A stretch of 64,000 nt of DNA from Akkermansia muciniphila (lineage in GTDB: Bacteria > Verrucomicrobiota > Verrucomicrobiia > Verrucomicrobiales > Akkermansiaceae), in NCBI GenBank assembly GCA_945890645.1, contig CAMDCV010000019.1:16640-80639 (forward strand), given 5' to 3'. The notes under the pieces were generated by a model, which was given only the letters and a program-made list of their open reading frames with translations, searched no databases and was not told where the DNA came from. Positions 17,234 to 26,505 of the stretch are shown here, piece by piece (position 1 is the first letter of the stretch; the number at the start of each line of letters is the position of its first letter). The translations under genes were made by a program, and so were the position numbers.

Positions 17234-17351
17234 CCTTGGACTGCCGGAGCATCGCAGCTTTCCGGTCGTTCAGGAAAATGGGTAACAACGGATGATTCTT
17301 TTATCTCATCGACGAGCGAATCAAAGCGGTGATTCCCACCGCAGTCCAAGG
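17234..17351. repeat. Palindromic intergenic repeat (MITE- or REP-like)
   Basis: CCTTGGACTGC (17234-17244) is exactly inverted as GCAGTCCAAGG (17341-17351). The sequence inside each arm also matches imperfectly (ATCGCAGCTTT on the left, and AAAGCGGTGAT on the right). The element fills the gap between two convergent genes. I have a general memory of similar sequences scattered through verrucomicrobial genomes. Confidence 0.65.
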
Positions 17352-17360
17352 CCTTCGGCT

Positions 17361-17921
17361 TCACTCCGGTAGCTTGAGCGTAAAAACAAGCTTGTCCTGA
17401 TCCACATGCAAGTCGCGCAAGACCATGCGGGCGATGCGCTGACTGCGGTTGCGTGGCTTGAGCTCATAAATGGGAATTTTTTCAAAACAGGCAGCTGCGG
17501 TGATGTTCAGTGCCTGCTTGGTGATGTCGTGGTATTGCTCGGGAATCACAGGTAGGTCGAGATGCTCACACTGCGCGTTGTGGAGAACCACTTTTTTCCG
17601 ATCTGCATCGTATTTCAGGTTGGTGAGCAATGTGGTGGAAGCGTGAAATTCTTGCTCGAAAGGCTTGATGCCTGCGACGATTTTTGCGTCGATCCCGATG
17701 CGCACTTGATTGGTAGCGGGAACAAACGTCGCGCGTGGATTGGTGTAGGTAATGTGCACCACCTTCCAGTGCGTTTTATCGCGCGGAAATTGCTTCGCAA
17801 GGATGGCATCGATCTCTTTCTGGCTGATGCGGACGGTGATTTCGTTTTGCGTGAAATGACGATAGGCAAACAGCCCACCAACAATCACAGCGATCATCAC
17901 GAGCAGGAGGAATTTTTTCAT
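17361..17921 (-). CDS. DUF1439-like membrane-anchored or exported protein
   Basis: The 186-residue protein starts with one hydrophobic segment (FLLLVMIAVIVGGLFAY) that anchors or exports it. The rest resembles DUF1439 lipid-binding-like proteins such as YceB: ITVRISQKEIDAILAKQFP near the N-terminus, then beta-rich sequence (RVRIGIDAKIVAG) and a C-terminal LVFTLKLPE. No lipobox cysteine follows the segment, so it is not clearly a lipoprotein. The ATG at 17921 is chosen so that the hydrophobic segment is N-terminal. Confidence 0.65.
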   Translation of the reverse strand: MKKFLLLVMIAVIVGGLFAYRHFTQNEITVRISQKEIDAILAKQFPRDKTHWKVVHITYTNPRATFVPATNQVRIGIDAKIVAGIKPFEQEFHASTTLLTNLKYDADRKKVVLHNAQCEHLDLPVIPEQYHDITKQALNITAAACFEKIPIYELKPRNRSQRIARMVLRDLHVDQDKLVFTLKLPE

Positions 17922-18007
17922 GAAGCAAAGGTCTGGCATGGGACAGCATTTCTCAAGCGTGAAAATTCCTCACTCGACAGCTTTGCGGGCGCTGTTTAGC
18001 GTGCGGC

Positions 18008-19084
18008 ATGCAGCAACCAATTCGAGTTTTATGCGTGGGTGCCGGGCACATGGGACGTTCTCATGCTCTGGCGTATCATCAATTAGAGGGATTTTCAATT
18101 TGTGGTCTCGTGACGCGTTCGGCTTCATCACGCGAAGCTCTCAACGCGGAACTCGGCGGCGGTTATGAACTTTTCGGCGATTACTACGAAGCCCTCGCTA
18201 CGACCAAGCCCGATGCCGTTTCGATCTCGACTTTTCCTGATACTCATGCCGACTACGCCATCGCTGCGTTAGAAGCCGGTTGCCACGTGTTCATCGAAAA
18301 ACCACTCGCCGAAACCGTCGAAGCCGCCGAGCGCATCGTCGCCAAGGCCGTGGCCACTGGCCGCAAATTGGTCATCGGCTACATCCTGCGCCATCATCCG
18401 AGCTGGATCAAGTTCATCGAGATGGCACAGACTCTCGGCAAGCCGCTCGTGATGCGCATGAACCTCAATCAACAATCCTACGGAGCCAACTGGAACACGC
18501 ACAAAAATCTGATGTCATCGATTTCTCCGATCGTCGATTGCGGCGTTCACTACGTCGATGTGATGTGCCAAATGACGCGCTCCAGGCCTGTCCGCGTGTC
18601 GGGCATCGGTGCACGACTCACCGACGAACTCCCCGCCGGAAAAATCAACTACGGGCATCTGCAAGTGACTTTTGAAGATGGCTCGGTCGGCTGGTATGAA
18701 GCGGGTTGGGGCCCGATGATGAGCGAGGTTGCCTTTTTCGTCAAAGACGTCGTCGGCCCGAAAGGCTGCGTGAGCATCGTCGCCGACAAAGCCGCCGCCG
18801 AGGGCAACAGTGCCGACGTCAACGCGCACACCCAAACCCAAGCGCTCAAGCTTCATCACTCGCCGCTCGATGCGAACGGTAATTTTGTCCATAGTGATGA
18901 AATGATACGCCTCGACGACGAACCGAATCACGATGAACTCTGCTCGCGTGAACAAGAATATTTTCTCAAAGCGATTCGTGAAAACATCGACCTCAGCGAC
19001 CACATGACCGATGCCATCCAATCGATGCGCATCGTAGCCGCTGCGGATGAGAGTTTCCGAACGGGCAGGACGGTGGATTTGTAA
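18008..19084 (+). CDS. Gfo/Idh/MocA family oxidoreductase
   Basis: The 358-residue enzyme has an N-terminal Rossmann fold (VLCVGAGHMGRSHALAYHQL, residues 6-25) for NAD(P) and the family motif EKPLAETVEAAERIV near residue 98. The C-terminal half forms the substrate-binding domain, with DCGVHYVDVM carrying the conserved catalytic-site histidine. Members oxidise or reduce sugars, inositols and related compounds; the substrate here cannot be told from sequence. It is a single gene, divergent from the DUF1439-like gene with about 86 bases between starts. Confidence 0.92.
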   Translation: MQQPIRVLCVGAGHMGRSHALAYHQLEGFSICGLVTRSASSREALNAELGGGYELFGDYYEALATTKPDAVSISTFPDTHADYAIAALEAGCHVFIEKPLAETVEAAERIVAKAVATGRKLVIGYILRHHPSWIKFIEMAQTLGKPLVMRMNLNQQSYGANWNTHKNLMSSISPIVDCGVHYVDVMCQMTRSRPVRVSGIGARLTDELPAGKINYGHLQVTFEDGSVGWYEAGWGPMMSEVAFFVKDVVGPKGCVSIVADKAAAEGNSADVNAHTQTQALKLHHSPLDANGNFVHSDEMIRLDDEPNHDELCSREQEYFLKAIRENIDLSDHMTDAIQSMRIVAAADESFRTGRTVDL

Positions 19085-19138
19085 TTCATGGCCTCTTTGA
19101 ATCGCGAGCTACAAAAAATATTTATTCTTACTTTATAA

Positions 19139-19471
19139 ATGAAAACAGCAGCAAAAATTCTTTTAAGCATCGTATTTTTCACATTTCTCGTAAGTTGTTC
19201 AAAAAGCAATCACTTTGGTAAATGGCAAGACAATGACCGCCCATCCCAACTGGAGTTATCTCCAGACGGCAAACTTCAAATTGCAGATGGATCTTCAGTT
19301 GTTCTCGGCAAATACGCTGTCACAGATGGCGGAAAATTGAAGATGCAAGTGGAGGTAAATGGGCTTACAAGTTTGAAAGAATTCACTATGTCTGTGAGCG
19401 AGAAAAACATGACATTAACTGATAAGAAAGGTGAGATTTCTCAATTTACACGCATGGAATTAATCAAATAG
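19139..19471 (+). CDS. Small lipoprotein
   Basis: The 110-residue protein has a lipoprotein signal peptide with the lipobox LVSC (cysteine about residue 20). The mature part reads FGKWQDNDRPSQLELSPDGK and ends with MTLTDKKGEISQFTRMELIK, like many small beta-barrel-like lipoproteins that compare a value with a template. The function is unknown. The base composition is AT-richer than the neighbouring oxidoreductase, so it may be acquired. Confidence 0.75.
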   Translation: MKTAAKILLSIVFFTFLVSCSKSNHFGKWQDNDRPSQLELSPDGKLQIADGSSVVLGKYAVTDGGKLKMQVEVNGLTSLKEFTMSVSEKNMTLTDKKGEISQFTRMELIK

Positions 19472-19709
19472 ATTAATCTTAGAACTTATCTGAAGACCCG
19501 CAGTTCAGAATTCTGAAAATTCTGTAATTCTGTTAAAATGAGCCACCATGGCCGGATGATCTCCTATTCAAGTTGATCGCATGTAACGCAGCCCAAGCCG
19601 CCGGGACCGCGTAGAACGTGGATATGCTCTGGCTCTGCCTATAGGTTTCCGCAAGAGTTCAAAAGCAAGGAATTGCATTGTTAACAATGATTGGTAAGTT
19701 AGCCAACAA

Positions 19710-19889
19710 ATGAGCACCACTAAAGAACTTTGGTCTGATTGGGACGCCCAAATCGAGGCTGATCTTAGCAGCGGCAAATTGGACTACTTCATCAACCAAG
19801 CGCGAGCTGAAATTATGCTAATAGATCCGATGTATGAAAGCTTCGCACCGCACGATGTTAACTCATCTGGACCAAGTTACAAATCATGA
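19710..19889 (+). CDS. Short ORF resembling antitoxin-like proteins
   Basis: This 59-codon ORF reads MSTTKELWSDWDAQIEADLS, then SGKLDYFINQARAE and an unrelated tail. Small proteins with the pattern W-x2-W-D-x-Q-I-E-x-D-x(3)-GKLD are common near toxin-antitoxin and mobile loci, but I cannot name a family. No partner gene is next to it, and its C-terminal 25 residues do not look conserved, so it may be a truncated remnant. Confidence 0.4.
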   Translation: MSTTKELWSDWDAQIEADLSSGKLDYFINQARAEIMLIDPMYESFAPHDVNSSGPSYKS

Positions 19890-19948
19890 AAGGTCATTTT
19901 AAGCTGCTAACAGATTTTTTGCTTACATCACCTCTCTAAAAACTACCT

Positions 19949-20503
19949 ATGGCCAGTTCACTCGGACCAATGCCCTCGGTTCAGCAGATTGTGAGGAGTT
20001 GCCTCAGAATCCTTTATAAAGCTACAGCAATCGTTGTGGCTATTTTTGCCGTGATTTTCTTGCTATTTTGGGCATTTCTGTCCTCGGGAAACCGTTCAAT
20101 TGAGGATCATACGATTGGTAAAGTCTCAATTACCCAGTTGGGAGAGATGCAGGTAGGTTACCAACATGACGGTGATATTTCTTACAATTACTACGTTCGT
20201 ATTGTAGGCAGCACGACTGCTTATTCTGAATGGACTTACTTTGGCTGGGATCTCAAAGCGTCGGGTAAGTGTAAGTCCGCATCATCGGTTGACGGGAGAT
20301 TCACCTGCATTTACTCACAACACGAAATTCATCCATGGGAACAGCTAGGGCTGGAAACCATTCCATTGATGGTAATTTTTGATCGGAAATCCGGACTAAT
20401 CTGGCCGACAGAAAAATCGGATGAACATTTCACTGGATATTGGCTGGAAGCCTGGCGTACTTTTCGGCTATCGAATCCTGAGCTCCCCGAAGCGCCGGAG
20501 TAA
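19949..20503 (+). CDS. Membrane-anchored protein of unknown function
   Basis: The 184-residue protein has one membrane helix near the N-terminus (AIVVAIFAVIFLLFWAFL, about residues 29-46) and a soluble domain of about 130 residues with aromatic, beta-rich sequence (DISYNYYVRIVGSTTAYSEW) and two cysteines. The topology suggests a periplasmic domain. No family is recognised. It belongs to a run of small, AT-rich, poorly conserved genes between 19139 and 20921. Confidence 0.6.
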   Translation: MASSLGPMPSVQQIVRSCLRILYKATAIVVAIFAVIFLLFWAFLSSGNRSIEDHTIGKVSITQLGEMQVGYQHDGDISYNYYVRIVGSTTAYSEWTYFGWDLKASGKCKSASSVDGRFTCIYSQHEIHPWEQLGLETIPLMVIFDRKSGLIWPTEKSDEHFTGYWLEAWRTFRLSNPELPEAPE

Positions 20504-20624
20504 ATTATCCTCTACAATAATGATTCATGGCATTTAAGACCATCCAGCGTAACCTCGCACCTCTGCAGCAGTACTCGCGGTTCATTCAGAATACACGCTT
20601 CATTTGAGAGAAGAAAAGCAGCTG

Positions 20625-20921
20625 ATGAAATCCCGCGCCAATCAAATGTTCACAGGAATTTGTCTGATCATGATCGGTCTAGGGTGGGTTGGTTTGATTC
20701 AGTTTGGATACGGGATTACCATTAGTTCCGTAGTTTCGAGTGTAACCGATGAAATTGATTACGAGAGAAAGGATCTGAGTGGCGATGAATGCAGGAAGCT
20801 CATCTATTCTTTTGCGGGAAAGATGAAAAAATCGGCCCCGAATGTGTTTCTTCCCGTGATTCCCCTCGGCATCGGCTTTTTTCTCGTAGGCTATGCTTGT
20901 AAAAAGAAGGCACCGCAGTGA
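20625..20921 (+). CDS. Small two-helix membrane protein
   Basis: The 98-residue protein has two membrane helices (FTGICLIMIGLGWVGLIQF near the start and FLPVIPLGIGFFLVGYAC near the end) with a polar, acidic loop between them. The ATG at 20625 is preferred over a start 21 bases upstream; a purine-rich stretch (GAGAGAAGAAAAG) lies before it, one of the few weak ribosome-binding candidates in the window. No family is recognised. Confidence 0.6.
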   Translation: MKSRANQMFTGICLIMIGLGWVGLIQFGYGITISSVVSSVTDEIDYERKDLSGDECRKLIYSFAGKMKKSAPNVFLPVIPLGIGFFLVGYACKKKAPQ

Positions 20922-20940
20922 GTTGGGCAAATACACATTG

Positions 20941-21030
20941 AATCGCCCCTACAGGGCTCAAAATAGGTGGGGGATGCCATGACCTAGGGCGTTGCCGCTA
21001 GGCTGGTATGGTGTTGCGCCTTTGGCGCTC
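20941..21030. repeat. REP-like palindromic intergenic sequence
   Basis: Two stem-loops stand close together: CCTAGGGC-GTT-GCCGCTAGG (20983-21002, with one bulge) and GCGCC-TTT-GGCGC (21016-21028). From memory, very similar CCTAGGGC...GCC..TAGG elements recur in planctomycete and verrucomicrobial genomes. It separates the small membrane gene from dapF. No T run follows, so it is not a clear terminator. Confidence 0.6.
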
Positions 21031-21140
21031 AAATACCCACTGCTCACTGATCACTGCTGACTCACCACTTCAACTCCGATATTTCACAATGCAGGCTTGA
21101 AAGATGGGTCATTTCCGCCTACACACCCTGCCGAAACTCT

Positions 21141-21950
21141 ATGTTACTCCACTTTTACAAAATGAACGGCGCGGGCAATGACTTCATTGTCGTTGATAAC
21201 CGTGACCTCTCGCTCCAACTCGATGACGAGATCATCGCCGCTCTCTGCGATCGCCATCGGGGCGTCGGAGCCGATGGATTGCTGGCCGTTGAACCCGCCG
21301 AGCAGGGTGCCGATTTCAAATTCCGCTACTACAATGCCGATGGCGGCGAGGCGGAAATGTGCGGAAATGGAGCGCGCTGCTTCGGGCGTTTCACCGCGAA
21401 TTTGACCGAAGAAACGAAAGATGTTGTCACCTTCGAAACCATGGCCGGCACACTCTCGGCGCACATGGTTGAGGAAAACGTGCGCATCGCGATGTCGAAC
21501 CCGCACGACCTGCGCCTTAACCTCGATCTTGCCATCGAAGGCCTCACGGGAGCCATCCATTTCATCAACACCGGCGTGCCGCACGTGGTTGTATTTGTCG
21601 ATGACCTTGAAAACGTCGATGTCCTCAAATACGGCACGGTCCTGCGCTATCACGCTGCCTTTGCACCCGCAGGCACCAACGTGAATTTCGCGAAAGTTCT
21701 CAGCCCGCAACACATCGCCATCCGCACCTACGAGCGCGGCGTGGAAGATGAAACGCTGGCTTGCGGCACGGGCATGACCGCTTGTGCCTTGCTGCATCAT
21801 TTGCTCAACGGCGCGGCATCACCGGTGAAGGTGGACGTGGCAGGTGGCGACACTTTGGAAATCGGCTTCGTCGCCAATGGCAACGACTTTACCGATGTCA
21901 CGCTCAGCGGTCCGGCGGACTTTGTTTTTGAAGGCGCAATCGAAATTTAA
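21141..21950 (+). CDS. dapF: Diaminopimelate epimerase
   Basis: DapF converts LL-diaminopimelate to the meso form, used for lysine and peptidoglycan. The 269-residue protein has both catalytic cysteines in their motifs: C74 in EMCGNGARC and C208 in LACGTGMTAC. NGAGNDFIVVDN near the start is also diagnostic. It is the first gene of a dapF-dapA-dapB operon; dapA follows after 11 bases. The length is normal. Confidence 0.96.
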   Translation: MLLHFYKMNGAGNDFIVVDNRDLSLQLDDEIIAALCDRHRGVGADGLLAVEPAEQGADFKFRYYNADGGEAEMCGNGARCFGRFTANLTEETKDVVTFETMAGTLSAHMVEENVRIAMSNPHDLRLNLDLAIEGLTGAIHFINTGVPHVVVFVDDLENVDVLKYGTVLRYHAAFAPAGTNVNFAKVLSPQHIAIRTYERGVEDETLACGTGMTACALLHHLLNGAASPVKVDVAGGDTLEIGFVANGNDFTDVTLSGPADFVFEGAIEI

Positions 21951-21961
21951 CTCCTACCACC

Positions 21962-22843
21962 ATGTCATTCCGGGGAACCTATACCGCAATCATCACACCC
22001 TTTCGCGACGGCAACATTGATGTGCCAGCGTTTCAGAAATTGGTGGAATTCCAAGTCGCTGGTGGCGTGACGGGCATCGTGCCGATGGGCACGACGGGTG
22101 AATCGCCCACCGTTGACATGGATGAGCACAAAGAAGTCATTCGCCTCGCCATTGAGTTTGCCGCAGGTCGTGTGGAAGTCGTCGCCGGCACTGGTGCGAA
22201 CTCGACCAAAGAAGCGATCGAACTCACCCAAGCCGCCGAAGAAATGGGCGCAACGGGCACACTGCAAGTCTGCCCCTACTACAACAAACCATCGCAAGAA
22301 GGTGTGTTCCAGCATTTCAAAGCGATTGCCGACAACACGAAGTTGCCGGTGATGCTCTACAGCGTGCCAGGTCGTTCGGGCATTGAGATCGGCGTCGATA
22401 CCACCGCACGCCTCGCAGTCGCTTGTCCAAACATCACTGCGATCAAAGAAGCCGGTGGATCTGTGGATCGCATCAGTCAATTGCGACAGGCTCTACCGGC
22501 TGACTTCGCTCTGCTCAGCGGCGATGATCCACTCACATTGCCGTTCATGATTTGTGGCGCGACTGGTTTAGTCTCGGTGGCATCGAACATCATCCCCAAC
22601 GTCATGAGTCGTCTTGTGCAGCTGTGCCTCAATGGCGATTACGCGGCATCGGCGGCACTGCATCAGCAATACTACCCGCTCATGCGTGGCCTGATGACAC
22701 TCGATGTAAATCCCGTACCGATCAAAGCCGCCGCGCATCTGATGGGGCTTTGTGGTGGCGAATTCCGCCTGCCACTCGTCGGCCTAACAGATTCGCAAAC
22801 CACGACGTTGCGCCAACTGCTGCAATCGTTTCAATTGATCTAA
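21962..22843 (+). CDS. dapA: 4-hydroxy-tetrahydrodipicolinate synthase
   Basis: DapA condenses pyruvate with aspartate semialdehyde in the first committed step of lysine synthesis. The 293-residue TIM-barrel protein has the Schiff-base lysine K162 in ITAIKEAGG, Y133 in MLYSVPGRSG and the GTTGES motif (43-48). It lies between dapF and dapB with short gaps (11 and 8 bases), so the three are one operon covering consecutive or linked steps. Confidence 0.96.
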   Translation: MSFRGTYTAIITPFRDGNIDVPAFQKLVEFQVAGGVTGIVPMGTTGESPTVDMDEHKEVIRLAIEFAAGRVEVVAGTGANSTKEAIELTQAAEEMGATGTLQVCPYYNKPSQEGVFQHFKAIADNTKLPVMLYSVPGRSGIEIGVDTTARLAVACPNITAIKEAGGSVDRISQLRQALPADFALLSGDDPLTLPFMICGATGLVSVASNIIPNVMSRLVQLCLNGDYAASAALHQQYYPLMRGLMTLDVNPVPIKAAAHLMGLCGGEFRLPLVGLTDSQTTTLRQLLQSFQLI

Positions 22844-22851
22844 CATTTTTT

Positions 22852-23595
22852 ATGTCCGAATCTCCACAACTTCTCGTCACCGGAAAATCCGGACGCATGG
22901 GCCAAGCTGTCATCGAAGCCGCGCGGCAAGCAGGCGTCAACGTCGTCGCCACGCACGATGCCGGAGAAGACCTCGCGACCGCTCTCGCCAAGGCCGATAC
23001 AGTGATCGATTTCACGATTCATTCGTTCACCAAAACATTGTTAGAGGCAGCCGTAAAAAATGGCACGCGTCTCGTAATTGGCACCACGGGTCACAGCGAA
23101 GAAGAACGCGAGTTGATCTACGCTGCGGCGAAAACATTGCCCATCGTCTATGCACCGAATTTTTCCATCGGCGTGAATACTTTGTTTTGGTTGACTCGCC
23201 ATGCCGCTCGTATTCTCGGCAACGATCAGTTCGACATCGAAGTGACAGAAATGCATCATCGTCATAAGATCGATGCCCCCTCCGGCACAGCCCGTCGTTT
23301 GTTAGAAATTCTCAACGAGGAAACCGATACCAATTACAACGATGACATCGTGCACGGACGTTTCGGCCTCACGGGTGCGCGGCCCGCGCGAGAAATCGGC
23401 ATGCACACCTTGCGGGGTGGTGATGTGGTAGGCGATCACACCGTCATGTTTGCCGCCGATGGCGAACGCGTGGAGCTTACGCACAAAGCCAGCTCACGCA
23501 TGACCTTTGCCAGCGGTGCAGTGAAAGCAGCGCAATGGCTCGTCAACCAACCCGCTGGTCTTTACGACATGCAGGATGTGTTAGGTCTCAAGTGA
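22852..23595 (+). CDS. dapB: 4-hydroxy-tetrahydrodipicolinate reductase
   Basis: DapB reduces the DapA product with NAD(P)H. The 247-residue protein starts at the ATG at 22852; a longer open frame to the left overlaps dapA in another frame and is not real. The nucleotide-binding motif is VTGKSGRMGQAV near residue 9, and the catalytic stretch EMHHRHKIDAPSGTARR carries the histidines and lysine of the active site. Its last 15 bases overlap the end of the convergent nuclease gene. Confidence 0.95.
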   Translation: MSESPQLLVTGKSGRMGQAVIEAARQAGVNVVATHDAGEDLATALAKADTVIDFTIHSFTKTLLEAAVKNGTRLVIGTTGHSEEERELIYAAAKTLPIVYAPNFSIGVNTLFWLTRHAARILGNDQFDIEVTEMHHRHKIDAPSGTARRLLEILNEETDTNYNDDIVHGRFGLTGARPAREIGMHTLRGGDVVGDHTVMFAADGERVELTHKASSRMTFASGAVKAAQWLVNQPAGLYDMQDVLGLK

Positions 23596-26370
23596 CCACG
23601 GTTCGATCGTCATCGCCGCAAGATCGGAGCCAGCACTTAAAAGATCAAAATCATCGTAAACGACTTTTTCGTTAGGTGGCCAGAAGACATCCGCTGCCAT
23701 GCGCTCGATGAGCATTTCTGCGCAGTCGCGGGCGGCTTGCGTGATGTTGGCATCGAAGTCTTCCCATGGATCGAAAAAGACTTTGTCACGGGCGTCACCA
23801 AGGCAAATGTAGCCCACTCCTGGCGCATTCGGCGTTAGCCCAGCGGCAGAATAAAGTGGCAATTGTAAGTTGATCCAACGCTGCTGTTTTCCGTTCTCAT
23901 CGGTAACGAGCAATCTCTCATCATTGGCGAGATGACTCGGGATCGTCGTTTTCGCACTGAGTTTTTTGAGATGGGCGGCTTTGACTTTATCATCGAGTCT
24001 GCCCGATTTGTAATCCCACATCATATAAGCATCGGTGGCGGGATGATAGTCGATGCGATCAATTTTTCCACGCAATGTGATCGGCGGCATGAGAAGAGTG
24101 AAGGGTGTTTCCACCTTCCATACCTGCCAGCCCTCAGCACGACGTTGTGCTTGGATGTCCGCAAACCATTCCAGACGTTGTCGTAACGCTGCCGTTTGAA
24201 GTTGCAAGGCAAGATTCGGACGAGAGCCGTAGCGTCGTTCAATCAATGCCGCCAGTTGCGCGTGCCAATATTGTGTGAGTGCGGTTGCGGAAGTGAGATC
24301 GCGCGCACTCGGATCGAGGCCCCACATTTCCAATACCTCGTGAAGTAGATTGCCGAAATCGCGATGATTCCACTCACCTCGATCCCCATCGCATTGGTTC
24401 ATCTTGAGTCCATGCTTCAAATAAAAGCGATAGGGGCAGGCGATGTAGTCGCGCAAAGCGGTCACCGAGAGCTTACGGATGCCTTCTTTTTCCGGCGCTA
24501 CTTCCGTCTTGCGTGGCTGCCATTTCCAATCGGGATGCCAGTGCAACTGCGCATCAGCGGGAGGTACTTCCGCAAACAATTGCGCTACTCGATGAGCCAG
24601 CTCCTCGCCTCCCGCGCGCAACAAGAGCCGGGATGGACGCAGAATTTTGCCTTGCGTATCGGTTTTGCTGCATAGGATATCGATCGTGCCATAGGCGCGG
24701 TGCGACTCTAACAACGCATGATAGAGATAAGCATCGCGCGCTTCGCGTTGCGCATCGGTATTTAAGCCGAGCCATTCGCGATTGGTGATGGTCAGCCATG
24801 GTTCGCCGCCACAACGCGCGGGAACGACATGATCATCCATGCCGCAGATCAGCAAGTGAGTAGACTTGTGGAAAGGGATTTCCAGCCAGCCCTCGACATC
24901 GAGTGCTCGCTCGTCCGGCAAGTCAACGGAGACCGCGGGCAGGCGCTCGCAACACAGTTGCAGCCAAAAGGTGGCATCGCGTGATAATTGTTTTTCCCAT
25001 GGCCCCCACAAGGCGAGGATGCGCGCAAACCATTCCGAGGCATTCGTATCGATCAACGTATCTTGCTGCCAACGCTCTAACAATTTCTCCATGGTTGTGC
25101 AGAAACCATTTTTCAAAAACTCTGCACGCCAGTCATGCAGTTGCTGCACTGCTACTAGTAACTGCTGCGCCTGATCTTCGGAAAGTCCGCGCGGTAATGA
25201 CTGCGTGGCCACCAATCGCTTGATGTCATCGAACGAATCAACGAGGCATTGATCGCGCAAAATACCCAAGCTCTTCAGCCATCCATACGTGCTACCGCCT
25301 GTGAGGCACTGCGTTTCCCGAAAGCCAGCCATTTCTGCGACCACCGAAAGACTCGACAGGCTCATCCAACGCTGCCAATGCCTCAGCCACACGCGCCAAT
25401 CAAGCGAGCTGCTTTCCGACGCCGGATCGAAGACGTGCCAACCCGCTCGGGCAAATGCCGTCGCGAGCGGGTGACCAAGCGCTGGTTCACAAGTGGCTAG
25501 CATCACTTGATCTGAAGCCGCTTGAGTCCTTGCCACGCAGGCCACTGCTTGCTCGGCAAGTTGACGGATATCTCCCACAAGATGAACATTTCCGGCAATG
25601 CCATTTCGACCGGGAAAACCCAATCTTCGCTCGCACCAAGATAGTCGGGGAAAACCGAGATCATCAAAATGTTCAGCTTCCTCCGGTGGGGCCGCGATCA
25701 GCACTTGAACGTTCAATGAACGACGCCACTGCTGCACGACAAAAGGAGAAGTCTCGGTAACCCCGACAATCACGAGTTGGTGGCAGTCATTCGGCAAGGG
25801 CGTAAGAATACTTTCGGCATGACGTTGCTGCAGAAAGATACTGCGACTGCGCAATTTCCACTCTCGCAATAGAGCCTCGACACGCAGTTCCAGCATTGCC
25901 AGCACTTTCCATCGCGCGGCATCATGATGCTGACCCATGCGAAGCGCCGCATCGCGCAAGAGCAGTCCATTTTCTTGCAGTTGATATCGCAAAGTCACCA
26001 ATGATTGTGCGAGCGAACGCGACCAGCCCGGCGCTTCCTCTTCATCGAGCGCATGCGGAAAGGCCGCAGACAAAGTCGACCAGTCATCGATCGCTTCCAG
26101 CACTTCCATCCATGCGACCAGTTCGATTGATTCATCGGCGATGTCGCTATCAGTCGCCTTGATGAAATACGCTGGCGTAACGGTTCGCAGACCAAGCACG
26201 GCTGCTTGATCGCGCGCCGCGATCTGTGCGACTGCCTCTTGTAAACGTCGTCCGGCTTGGGCTGTCGGCACCACGAGACACATCGAAGCCATGGAATCAC
26301 GCCGCGCCCAGAGCCATTCCGCCGCCGATTCGACCAAACTTTTCTCCCAGCCCAAAAACGTGCGTAGCAT
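23581..26370 (-). CDS. PD-(D/E)XK nuclease family protein (RecB/AddB-like)
   Basis: The 929-residue protein resembles AddB-type subunits: an N-terminal helicase-like part without a functional Walker A motif (MCLVVPTAQAGRRLQEAV) and a C-terminal RecB-family nuclease. The nuclease motifs are visible: SVTALRDYIACPYRFYLKHG, the histidine in FGNLLHEVLEMW, the aspartate in LRGKIDRID and the DYKSG pair in MMWDYKSGRL. Only one of the cysteines of the AddB iron-sulfur cluster is present (ACPYR), so it probably lacks the cluster. A partner helicase (AddA-like) is not in the window. It probably acts in DNA break processing. The start is the ATG at 26370, one codon after an in-frame TTG. Confidence 0.83.
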   Translation of the reverse strand: MLRTFLGWEKSLVESAAEWLWARRDSMASMCLVVPTAQAGRRLQEAVAQIAARDQAAVLGLRTVTPAYFIKATDSDIADESIELVAWMEVLEAIDDWSTLSAAFPHALDEEEAPGWSRSLAQSLVTLRYQLQENGLLLRDAALRMGQHHDAARWKVLAMLELRVEALLREWKLRSRSIFLQQRHAESILTPLPNDCHQLVIVGVTETSPFVVQQWRRSLNVQVLIAAPPEEAEHFDDLGFPRLSWCERRLGFPGRNGIAGNVHLVGDIRQLAEQAVACVARTQAASDQVMLATCEPALGHPLATAFARAGWHVFDPASESSSLDWRVWLRHWQRWMSLSSLSVVAEMAGFRETQCLTGGSTYGWLKSLGILRDQCLVDSFDDIKRLVATQSLPRGLSEDQAQQLLVAVQQLHDWRAEFLKNGFCTTMEKLLERWQQDTLIDTNASEWFARILALWGPWEKQLSRDATFWLQLCCERLPAVSVDLPDERALDVEGWLEIPFHKSTHLLICGMDDHVVPARCGGEPWLTITNREWLGLNTDAQREARDAYLYHALLESHRAYGTIDILCSKTDTQGKILRPSRLLLRAGGEELAHRVAQLFAEVPPADAQLHWHPDWKWQPRKTEVAPEKEGIRKLSVTALRDYIACPYRFYLKHGLKMNQCDGDRGEWNHRDFGNLLHEVLEMWGLDPSARDLTSATALTQYWHAQLAALIERRYGSRPNLALQLQTAALRQRLEWFADIQAQRRAEGWQVWKVETPFTLLMPPITLRGKIDRIDYHPATDAYMMWDYKSGRLDDKVKAAHLKKLSAKTTIPSHLANDERLLVTDENGKQQRWINLQLPLYSAAGLTPNAPGVGYICLGDARDKVFFDPWEDFDANITQAARDCAEMLIERMAADVFWPPNEKVVYDDFDLLSAGSDLAAMTIEPWSLET

Positions 26371-26505
26371 CAAAAAAACGATGCATGACTATCGCCCTAA
26401 GACCAAGCAAAAACCACGGAGTCGAAAAATTTGGTGGATACAATCCAGCGAGGTAGCCATCGGGATAGGGCTTGCCAATGCTGGGGCAATTGCTACAACC
26501 ATTTT

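Noticed and set aside
22552..22851. N-terminal extension of DapB
   Set aside because: It overlaps dapA in another frame; the ATG at 22852 gives the normal start and length.
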